A stretch of 22,073 bases of DNA from an uncultured Eubacteriales bacterium (GTDB lineage: Bacteria; Bacillota; Clostridia; Lachnospirales; Bianqueaceae): the NCBI GenBank assembly GCA_902782895.1, contig CACZPA010000060.1, forward strand, positions 1-22,073, given 5' to 3'. The translations under genes were made by a program, and so were the position numbers. This document shows positions 6,884 to 13,649 of the stretch, piece by piece (positions within the stretch are counted from its first letter, which is position 1; each line of letters starts with the position of its first letter). Below the pieces are notes generated by a model. That model made no database searches, was not told the origin of the DNA, and saw nothing but the letters and a program-made list of their open reading frames with translations.

Positions 6884-7719
6884 TGTGATTTCCTTTCTGT
6901 CTTATTCTTCCGAAGGACTTCGTTAAACCGTGTCCAGACACCTGCATAGAGGATATTGCGCAGGATCTCTTCATCTGTCTGTATCGGCAAAAACTCAAAA
7001 ACTCTTGTGCAGTCGCCCATTTCATGGGTCAGCAGCATCTGCGCGAGGCCGCACCGCTCCTCTTCATCCGGGAAACGTCCGAATACGTTATAGCTGCCGG
7101 ATTTCAGGTCTTTGTCGTAATCATCCCAGGCGTCCAGAATGTAGATAAAACGTCCGAGGTGACTGCCAAGCTCCCGCAGATATGGTTCCCAGCGGTCCTT
7201 ACGGATCGCGAAAAGCTCTGCCATGAAATCCCCAAAGCAGCCGGCCGCGGCGTCAAGGCTTGTCTCCTGATTCTTTTCAAATTCGCTCAGCCTGTTCAGG
7301 CTCTCCGCGAAAGCTTTTTCTTTATTCGGATACTGCCGCCGCGCCTTCTTCAGGGCTCCGGACAGAAGGATCTCTCCTGCCTTAGCGGAAAGCTTTTTCT
7401 CATCCTGCCAGTCGTCCTCAAGGTGCCGGGCCGCCAGCAGGATACTCATCGCGGCAGCGTAATCTGTCGCCTTTGTATGCAGCAAAGCGGTTCTCTGCAG
7501 AGGATGCACCGGACAGACTCTGTATTCCGTCCTGCTGCGCATCCCATACAGGGAAGATAATAAAATAACAAGGAATGTCATATCATAGGTCAGCGTCATG
7601 CGGCCTGTGAAACCGTACCTTACCGCAAGATCCTGGCAAAGTCCACAGTAAAAAGACCTGTACTTTGCGTATTCTCTGACCTTAAGCTCCTGCGTCGCAG
7701 CACGAATATATCCGAACAT
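6880..7719 (-). CDS. DUF5685 family protein
   Basis: A 279-residue soluble protein of unknown function that I recognise as DUF5685 from its N-terminal YCGLCQDL motif (C25, C28), a CPVH motif (C69, H72) and a conserved DAWDDYDKDLKSGSYN segment (196-211). Predicted largely helical. Two acidic motifs are notable: EDDWQDE at 101-107 and DAWDDYDKD at 196-204. Their form recalls the paired Asp-rich motifs of all-helical isoprenoid synthases, but the spacing is shorter and this is only a hypothesis. C25/C28/C69/H72 could form a metal site. The ATG at 7719 follows GGAG. It begins about 44 bases after the rnpB RNA 3' end with no terminator between, and its stop overlaps the J-domain start. A functional link with the J protein is likely from this coupling. 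Confidence 0.85.
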   Translation of the reverse strand: MFGYIRAATQELKVREYAKYRSFYCGLCQDLAVRYGFTGRMTLTYDMTFLVILLSSLYGMRSRTEYRVCPVHPLQRTALLHTKATDYAAAMSILLAARHLEDDWQDEKKLSAKAGEILLSGALKKARRQYPNKEKAFAESLNRLSEFEKNQETSLDAAAGCFGDFMAELFAIRKDRWEPYLRELGSHLGRFIYILDAWDDYDKDLKSGSYNVFGRFPDEEERCGLAQMLLTHEMGDCTRVFEFLPIQTDEEILRNILYAGVWTRFNEVLRKNKTERKSQ

Positions 7720-7762
7720 TCCCTGCTCCTGTCCTGTTGCTGTATGCGTTTAATGGAATCAA

Positions 7763-8106
7763 ACTGTGAGCGAACCGTAAGCCGAGTTCTGTCATGGACG
7801 GCCATCTATCTGGTCCGTATGTTGCCATACGGCTCTAGCGACCTACCCGAAGGTCGGCGGGCAGCCATCAGCCCTTCTGTTGGTCTTGCTCCGGATGGGG
7901 TTTACAATGCGTTCTCTGTCACCAGAGGACCGGTGAGCTCTTACCTCGCCTTTTCACCCTTACCTGACCGGAAACCCGGTCAGGCGGTATGCTTTCTGTT
8001 GCACTTTCCTTAGGATCACTCCCACTGGACGTTATCCAGCATCCTGCCCTGTGGAGCTCGGACTTTCCTCACGCGTACGCGCGCGGCCGTCTGGTTCCCT
8101 CACAGC
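7763..8106 (-). ncRNA. rnpB: RNase P RNA (type A)
   Basis: This is the catalytic RNA that matures tRNA 5' ends together with RnpA. On the minus strand, GAGGAAAGTCC (8060-8070) and ACAGAACTCGGCTTA (7777-7792) give the two halves of P4 and its conserved neighbours. GGGTGAAA and GTAAACCC occur in between in the expected order. The ends pair as P1: CTGTGAG at 8105-8099 with CTCACAG at 7770-7764, which fixes the borders to within a few bases. A consensus-like promoter puts the start at about 8106. The overall length of about 344 nt and the architecture fit type A, as in most Clostridia, rather than the B type of Bacilli. No terminator follows before DUF5685. Confidence 0.96.
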
Positions 8107-8112
8107 CTGATT

Positions 8113-8141
8113 ATCGTATCATAAAATGTGTAGAATGTCAA
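8113..8141 (-). promoter_or_regulatory. Promoter of rnpB
   Basis: Minus reading: TTGACA (8136-8141), a 17-base spacer, TACGAT (8113-8118), which places the start near 8106, exactly where the P1 helix of RNase P RNA begins. The -10 matches 4 of 6. Confidence 0.85.
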
Positions 8142-8159
8142 TTCTTTAACAACAGAACG

Positions 8160-8486
8160 TCATTCCAGAAGAAACATCAGATCCAGACTGTCTTTGATCG
8201 GCATAACGGATCCGTCCGGCATAACCTGAGTCGCAAGCATATCGGCCATATGGGCCTCCCACTTCTTGCCGATCTCGCTTTCGGTCTGGAACTTGACGGC
8301 AAAATCGTCGTCATCCGTCTCATAGTAGCCAAACAGCGTATCGTCTCCCAGCATCCAGATCGAATAGTTGCGCAGTCCGGCGTCCTTGAGCATCTGCTTC
8401 ATCTCCGGCCAGATATGGTCATGGCGGTCCTTGTACTCTTCCTTCACGCCGGGCTTGATCTTCATGACAAAAGCTTTTCTCTGCAT
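8160..8486 (-). CDS. L-rhamnose mutarotase-like protein (RhaM/DUF718 family)
   Basis: A 108-residue single-domain dimeric alpha/beta-barrel protein. The family interconverts alpha and beta anomers of L-rhamnose or related sugars. The residues described for E. coli RhaM are present at the same positions: Y18 and H22 in YKDRHDHIWPEM, plus W76 in KKWEAHM, and Y41. Length is exactly that of the family. The Shine-Dalgarno AAGGAG overlaps the purD stop codon (TAAAGGAG), so translation is probably coupled to purD. There are no rhamnose catabolism or rhamnan genes nearby, so the substrate may not be rhamnose; the symbol is left empty for that reason. The stop lies 19 bases upstream of the rnpB -35 element with no terminator in between. 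Confidence 0.9.
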   Translation of the reverse strand: MQRKAFVMKIKPGVKEEYKDRHDHIWPEMKQMLKDAGLRNYSIWMLGDDTLFGYYETDDDDFAVKFQTESEIGKKWEAHMADMLATQVMPDGSVMPIKDSLDLMFLLE

Positions 8487-8498
8487 CTTGATTCTCCT

Positions 8499-9764
8499 TT
8501 ATTTTACACCGATGTCGTGGCGGTAGAACGCCTTCTCGAATCCGACTTCATCAATATGGCTGTAGACCTTCTGAATCGCTTCGGCAAGCGTCGGCGCGGT
8601 CGCGACGATATCCAGAACACGTCCTCCGTTCGTTACGATCGTACCGTCTTCCTTAGCCGCGGTTCCAGCGTGATAGATGCACATATCGTCCATCCCGTCA
8701 AAAGCATGCAGGCCATGGATCGGGTAGCCTTTGCCGTAGGATACCGGATAACCTCCGGAAGCGAGAACCACGCAGACAGCCGCGTTATCCTTCCAGGTAA
8801 CCATATCTTCAGTCAGATTACCGTCGATGCACGCGTTCAGAATCTGCACGAAATTGCCGGACAGACGCGGCAGTACAACCTGCGCCTCCGGATCGCCGAA
8901 GCGGGCGTTGTATTCGAGAACCTTGGGGCCGTCCTTGGTCAGCATCAGTCCGAAATAGATGATTCCCTTAAAAGTCCTGCCCTCTGCCTTCATCGCCTTA
9001 ACAGTCGGATCAAAGATGGTCCTGCGGCAGACTGCCGCGATATCTTCCGTATAATAACGGCTGGGTGAGAAAGTACCCATACCGCCGGTATTCAGTCCCT
9101 GATCGCCGTCAAAAGCGCGCTTGTGATCCTGTGCGGATACCATCGGTACGACGGTATCTCCGTCGCAGAAGCTTAAGACCGACACCTCGGGACCGGTCAT
9201 GAATTCCTCGATGACCAGACGGCTGCCGGCCTCTCCGAATTTACGGTCTACCATGATCTCGTCGATTCCGGCAAGCGCTTCCGCCTCGTCCGCGCAGATC
9301 AGAACACCCTTGCCGAGTGCAAGTCCGTCCGCCTTCAGCACGATCGGATAGGTATTGTTGGCCTTAATATAGGCTTTAGCGGCTTCACTGTCGGAGAATT
9401 CCTCATAAGCCGCAGTTGGGATGCCGTATTTCTTCATCAGATTCTTGGAAAAGACCTTGCTGCCCTCCAGTACCGCGGCGTTCTTACGCGGTCCGAAAAC
9501 GCGCAGTCCGGCTTCTTCAAACGCGTCTACGATGCCGAGCATCAGCGGATCATCCATGCCGACCACGTTCAGATCGATCTGATTGTCCTTTGCAAAAGCG
9601 ACCAGCGCAGGAATATCCTTTGCTCCGATCGGTACACATTCCGCCTGCGCGGCAATACCTGCGTTACCCGGTGCACAGTAGATCTTCTCCGCTTCCGGGC
9701 ACTTGCTCAGCGCGTCCACGATCGCGTGCTCTCTTCCGCCGCCGCCTACAACAAGAATTTTCAT
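8499..9764 (-). CDS. purD: Phosphoribosylamine-glycine ligase (GAR synthetase)
   Basis: A 421-residue ATP-grasp enzyme for the second step of de novo purine synthesis: phosphoribosylamine, glycine and ATP give glycinamide ribonucleotide. The N-terminal domain begins MKILVVGGGGREHAI with the GGGGREHA phosphate-binding loop. The central ATP-grasp part contains LKADGLALGKGV, NTGGMGTFSP and the metal/ATP motif EYNARFGDPEAQ, followed by the C-terminal barrel domain. Length is typical. The ATG follows AGGAGG by 8 bases, and the purN stop sits 15 bases upstream. In many Firmicutes purH lies between purN and purD; here it does not. Confidence 0.98.
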   Translation of the reverse strand: MKILVVGGGGREHAIVDALSKCPEAEKIYCAPGNAGIAAQAECVPIGAKDIPALVAFAKDNQIDLNVVGMDDPLMLGIVDAFEEAGLRVFGPRKNAAVLEGSKVFSKNLMKKYGIPTAAYEEFSDSEAAKAYIKANNTYPIVLKADGLALGKGVLICADEAEALAGIDEIMVDRKFGEAGSRLVIEEFMTGPEVSVLSFCDGDTVVPMVSAQDHKRAFDGDQGLNTGGMGTFSPSRYYTEDIAAVCRRTIFDPTVKAMKAEGRTFKGIIYFGLMLTKDGPKVLEYNARFGDPEAQVVLPRLSGNFVQILNACIDGNLTEDMVTWKDNAAVCVVLASGGYPVSYGKGYPIHGLHAFDGMDDMCIYHAGTAAKEDGTIVTNGGRVLDIVATAPTLAEAIQKVYSHIDEVGFEKAFYRHDIGVK

Positions 9765-9779
9765 GATTTATACCTCCTG

Positions 9780-10412
9780 TCAGGAATCCTGCTCATCGAT
9801 CCAGGCGATTCCGTTTGTAAAATGGACTTTTCCTCTGGTAAAAAGATCTACGGCTTTAGGCAGCAGCTGCCATTCCGCTTCCTGCATGACCCGCAGCTGC
9901 AGCGATTCGGGCGTATCTCCCTCATGGATCGCGACGGCCTTCTGCAGCAGGATCGGTCCGGTATCCGTCCCCTCATCCACAAAATGCACTGTGGCTCCGG
10001 TGACCTTAACGCCGCGGGCCAGCGCCATCTCATGAACCCTTAATCCGTAAGCGCCATCGCCGCAGAAAGAAGGAATCAGCGACGGATGGATATTGAGGAT
10101 CCTGTTGCGGTACGCCTGCAGCACGGCCGGTCCGAGAACAACAAGGAAGCCGGCAAGTACAACGAGCTCCGCGCCTTTTGCTAGCAGCAGATCCCGCAGC
10201 GCGATATCGTATTCTTCACTGGACGCGAATTTGCGTTTGGACAGGACCTCCGCGGAGATTCCTGCCGCCTTGGCTCTCTCCAGGGCATACGCGTCTTTAC
10301 GGTTGCTGATGACGCTGACAAATTCCGCCTCCGGCAGTCTGCCGGCCGCTTTTGCGTCAAGAAGCGCCTGCAGATTTGTCCCGCCTCCGGATACCAGTAC
10401 CGCTACCTTCAT
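9780..10412 (-). CDS. purN: Phosphoribosylglycinamide formyltransferase (10-formyl-THF type)
   Basis: A 210-residue enzyme that transfers a formyl group from 10-formyltetrahydrofolate to GAR, the third step of purine synthesis. The N-terminal VLVSGGGTNLQAL is the phosphoribosyl loop. The catalytic trio is visible: N107 and H109 in ILNIHPSLIPSF, and D150 in DEGTDTGPI. Length is normal. The ATG overlaps the purM stop by 4 bases (ATGA), so the two are translationally coupled; no independent promoter is seen. Confidence 0.98.
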   Translation of the reverse strand: MKVAVLVSGGGTNLQALLDAKAAGRLPEAEFVSVISNRKDAYALERAKAAGISAEVLSKRKFASSEEYDIALRDLLLAKGAELVVLAGFLVVLGPAVLQAYRNRILNIHPSLIPSFCGDGAYGLRVHEMALARGVKVTGATVHFVDEGTDTGPILLQKAVAIHEGDTPESLQLRVMQEAEWQLLPKAVDLFTRGKVHFTNGIAWIDEQDS

Positions 10413-11455
10413 GCCAGGATCACCCCGGGGGTCTCTTTCTTGGACTTGACGACCTCTCCGATAATGTAAGCCTTCTCGCCAACACTCTCCAGAGCCTCGA
10501 CAGCCTTCTCCGCCTCGGACGCCGCGACAGCCGCGATCATTCCGATACCCATATTAAAGGTATTGTACATTCCCTTCTTGGAGATTTTTCCCTTCTTCTG
10601 CAGCAGTTCAAATATCGGAGGAATCTCCCAGGCTCCCAGCGAGATGCCCGCGTCGAAATGCGGCGGCAGCATACGCGGAATGTTCTCATAGAATCCGCCT
10701 CCCGTAATATGACAGATCGCTTTAGGCGTTACGGCCTTGCGCAGCGCGTCGACGGCGTCCACATAGATGCGGGTCGGTGTCAGCAGCGCTTCTCCAAGCG
10801 TACAGCCTAAGGACGGGATTTCTTCTTTCAGCTTGTCCGCGGCGTCCGGATCATTGAGACCGAATACCTGGCGGACCAGTGAGAAACCATTGGAGTGAAT
10901 ACCGGAAGAAGCGATACCGATCAGCGCGTCTCCTTCACGGATTCCTTTTCCGTTAATAATGTTCTTTTTGTCAACGATACCGACGGAGAACCCCGCGATA
11001 TCGTATTCATCGTCCGGCATCATGCCCGGATGCTCGGCCGTCTCGCCGCCGATCAGCGCGCAATGGGACTGGACACAGCCGTCCGCAACGCCCTTAACGA
11101 TCTCCGCGATCTTGGAAGGCGTGTTTTTGCCGCAGCAGATATAATCCAGGAAAAACAGCGGCTTCGCACCGCAGCAGATTACGTCATTGACGCACATCGC
11201 GACCGCGTCAATTCCGATCGTATCGTGCTTATCCATCAGAAACGCGGCTTTCAGCTTGGTACCGACGCCATCCGTACCGGATACAAGTACGGGCTCTTCC
11301 ATACCGTTTCCCGCGAGAGAATACAATCCTCCAAATCCGCCGATATCCGTAACGACCGCATCATTAAACGTCCTGCGGACATGTTCTTTCATCAGACGAA
11401 CCGCTTCATACCCCGCTTCGACGTCTACGCCGGCCTTTTTATACTCGATAGCCAT
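10409..11455 (-). CDS. purM: Phosphoribosylformylglycinamidine cyclo-ligase (AIR synthetase)
   Basis: A 348-residue enzyme that closes the imidazole ring (FGAM plus ATP to AIR) in purine synthesis. It begins with the family start YKKAGVDVEAGYEAV; the loop SGTDGVGTKLK (ATP/substrate), the motif GGETAEHPGMM and the GGGFYENIPRML stretch are all present. Length is normal. The ATG at 11455 follows AAAGGAG by 8 bases. A 54-base gap separates it from the upstream unknown membrane gene. That gap shows no terminator, no recognisable PurR-type box and no purine riboswitch, only a short AGCGTACGCT palindrome. Confidence 0.98.
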   Translation of the reverse strand: MAIEYKKAGVDVEAGYEAVRLMKEHVRRTFNDAVVTDIGGFGGLYSLAGNGMEEPVLVSGTDGVGTKLKAAFLMDKHDTIGIDAVAMCVNDVICCGAKPLFFLDYICCGKNTPSKIAEIVKGVADGCVQSHCALIGGETAEHPGMMPDDEYDIAGFSVGIVDKKNIINGKGIREGDALIGIASSGIHSNGFSLVRQVFGLNDPDAADKLKEEIPSLGCTLGEALLTPTRIYVDAVDALRKAVTPKAICHITGGGFYENIPRMLPPHFDAGISLGAWEIPPIFELLQKKGKISKKGMYNTFNMGIGMIAAVAASEAEKAVEALESVGEKAYIIGEVVKSKKETPGVILA

Positions 11456-11509
11456 AGATGATCTCCTTTCCTGTTCCGGTACAAAATTATGCAGAGCGTA
11501 CGCTTTATT

Positions 11510-12202
11510 TTACTCCAGAGTCATAAAATACGCAAGAAGTTCATGAATTGCTTCCTGATGAGGAGCGTTCCCGACTACGCCGAGATACAATTCCTGAGAA
11601 CCGAATTTCTCCTTAAGGAGTTTATTGGTGCCGATACGCAGAAGCAGCGGATACGGACCTTCCGAACCGGTTACCCTGCCTAGTTCATCTGTCGCGGTCG
11701 TGACTTCTACCTGGACCGTGTCATACGCGGCCCGTTCCTCCTCTTTCAGGAATCCGTCCAGATTCAGTAGATACCCTCCCTGGCCTATGGCTTTCATGAT
11801 CTCTTCGTCTCCGATGAGGACGTCAAGACTCTCGGCCGCGATCATCATGACCATTCGCTGGCCGTTATAGTAGGAGTTCTGATCGGCGTCGTTCGTCATC
11901 AGCAGGTCATAGACCGTAATCTGATTCCTTTTGTCCGAAAGCGTCGGCAGCATAAGGTTGAGCGTATTCGGCAGTTCTTCATTCATCAGATCCAGATACC
12001 TGGAAGAGACAGCTCCGATCGCAAGCGAGTCTTTCTTCGGCGGGTTAATAATGTAGTGATTTATGGACCATGCTATGAACAGCAACGCGAGGAACCCGCC
12101 GATAATGGCCCATTTGTAATAGTTCCAGATATACTCTAACTTCTCCTTGCCTTGCAGAGTTTTGTAGGCTTCTTTTGCTTTTTCTCTGTCACTTTTGATC
12201 AT
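11510..12202 (-). CDS. Single-pass membrane-anchored protein of unknown function
   Basis: A 230-residue protein starting at the ATG at 12202, which follows GAGGTG by 6 bases; a GTG three codons upstream is open but sits directly on the ribosome binding site. The N-terminal cytoplasmic part (1-30) is charged and ends in a KLEYIWNYYKW motif, followed by one membrane helix (about 32-50). An extracytoplasmic domain of about 175 residues contains a repeated mixed alpha/beta look (VYDLLMTND, MVMMIAAESLDVLIGDEEIM, PYPLLLRIGTNKLL). I have a general memory of such KxxYxWxYYKW membrane proteins in Clostridia without assigned function. The cleft-like order of strands could be a degenerate solute-binding fold, but no lipobox or catalytic motif is seen. 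It lies 25 bases after radA in the same direction. Confidence 0.85.
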   Translation of the reverse strand: MIKSDREKAKEAYKTLQGKEKLEYIWNYYKWAIIGGFLALLFIAWSINHYIINPPKKDSLAIGAVSSRYLDLMNEELPNTLNLMLPTLSDKRNQITVYDLLMTNDADQNSYYNGQRMVMMIAAESLDVLIGDEEIMKAIGQGGYLLNLDGFLKEEERAAYDTVQVEVTTATDELGRVTGSEGPYPLLLRIGTNKLLKEKFGSQELYLGVVGNAPHQEAIHELLAYFMTLE

Positions 12203-12227
12203 TTCCGACACCTCTCAGATAGATTCA

Positions 12228-13649
12228 TCAGATGGATTCCCATCCGCCGAAAAGCTCCCGTAGGAGCGGGAAAATATGTCTTACTTCGTGAATCCGCAGA
12301 GAATGAAACTGGTGTAGATGATCTCCGCGCAGTGAATTCTCCGGAACGAACGCGTTCTCAAAACCAAGCCTCTCCGCCTCCCGCAGCCGCAGCTCCATCG
12401 CGGGCACGCGCTTGACTTCTCCTGTCAAGCTTACGTCCCCGATCAGAACGGTTTTGCCGGGAATCGGCTTTTCGCGAAGGGAGGAAGCCATCGATACGAT
12501 AACGGCCAGATTGACGGAAGGCTCCGTAAGACGCAGGCCGCCGGTCGTTTTCAGCACAACATTCTTGTCATAAAGAGGCGTACGGCCTCTCTGCTCCAGA
12601 ATCGAGATCAGTGTATTCAGCTGATCTCTGCGCATGCATTCCGAGATACGGGATGGATACGGCGTATAACTCTGGGAAACCAGCGATTCGACCTCCGCGA
12701 TGACAGGCCTTGTACCTTCTCGCAGAACGGTCAGAGCGCTTCCGGTTACCGGTTCGTCCCGTACAGTCATGAAAAACTCCGACGGATTATCGACCGGCAG
12801 CAGTCCCTGCTCATCCATGACGAAGAAACCCATCTCTCCGGTGCTTCCAAAGCGGTTTTTGGAGGCCGTCAGGATCCGCAGGTCTTCATCTTCGTCCGAA
12901 TCCATCGAGAGAACCGTATCGACCATATGCTCCAGGGAACGTACTCCGGCAAGCTCGTCGTCCTTTGTCAGCTGCCCAGTCAGAAAAACGGCACGCGGTT
13001 TTGAAGGATTCTTGGCAATGGAAAGCAGCGCGTTCGTGCATTCTACCGTCTGCGTCGGCGTCCCAGGGCGTGAAGTCAGTTCATCCAGCGCAAAGGTCTG
13101 AATACTGTCGACGACGATCAGCCCCGGATCCGTCTGCGATACAGCGCCAAGCACTTCGTTCATCGAGGAAGTGGACAGGACGTAGATGTTTCCATGTATG
13201 TCCGGCAGGATACGTTCTGCCCTGCGGCGAAGCTGTCCTTCGCTCTCCTCGCCGGAGGCGTACAGTACACGGATCCCCTGCTCTGCGGCTTTCTGCGCGA
13301 CCTGCAGCAGCAAAGTGGATTTGCCGGCTCCCGGTCTTGCGGCCAGGATGCTGATGGAATCAAGAATGATTCCTCCGCCCAGTACCCGGTCGAACTCCTG
13401 AATGCCGGTAACGATCCGCTTGCCCTTATCATAACGGACTTCCTGCAGCTTTGCAAGACGTTCCGAATGTTTTGCTGTAGTTGTGGAGGATGTTCGGGTG
13501 TTTCCGAGCCCTGCTCCGGCCGAAACGATTTCCGGCTCCGACTCCTCCATGGTGCTCCAGGAATGGCAGGACGGGCACTGTCCGGTCCATTTCTGGGACT
13601 CATAGCCGCATTTGCTGCAGCGATAGATGGTTTTCTTTTTAGCCGGCAT
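12228..13649 (-). CDS. radA: DNA repair/branch-migration protein RadA
   Basis: A 473-residue RecA-like ATPase that helps process recombination intermediates. The N-terminal zinc finger has C11, C14, C25 and C28. The ATPase core has the P-loop at about 104-112, Walker B LIVVDSIQT at about 177-185 and the RadA signature KNRFGST at 264-270. The C-terminal Lon-like domain includes TGGLRLTEP and VSLTGEVKRV. Length is normal. The P-loop reads ARPGAGKST where RadA usually has GDPGIGKST, and the GHVTKEG-like motif reads GQLTKDD; these departures are reported as a finding. The ATG follows AAGGAGG by 6 bases and overlaps the end of uvrA by 11 bases, so it is coupled to the excision-repair genes. Confidence 0.96.
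   Translation of the reverse strand: MPAKKKTIYRCSKCGYESQKWTGQCPSCHSWSTMEESEPEIVSAGAGLGNTRTSSTTTAKHSERLAKLQEVRYDKGKRIVTGIQEFDRVLGGGIILDSISILAARPGAGKSTLLLQVAQKAAEQGIRVLYASGEESEGQLRRRAERILPDIHGNIYVLSTSSMNEVLGAVSQTDPGLIVVDSIQTFALDELTSRPGTPTQTVECTNALLSIAKNPSKPRAVFLTGQLTKDDELAGVRSLEHMVDTVLSMDSDEDEDLRILTASKNRFGSTGEMGFFVMDEQGLLPVDNPSEFFMTVRDEPVTGSALTVLREGTRPVIAEVESLVSQSYTPYPSRISECMRRDQLNTLISILEQRGRTPLYDKNVVLKTTGGLRLTEPSVNLAVIVSMASSLREKPIPGKTVLIGDVSLTGEVKRVPAMELRLREAERLGFENAFVPENSLRGDHLHQFHSLRIHEVRHIFPLLRELFGGWESI

Noticed and set aside
11456..11509. Riboswitch or purine operator before purM
   Set aside because: The gap is only 54 bases and shows just a 10-base palindrome and a ribosome binding site; no purine or THF riboswitch core.
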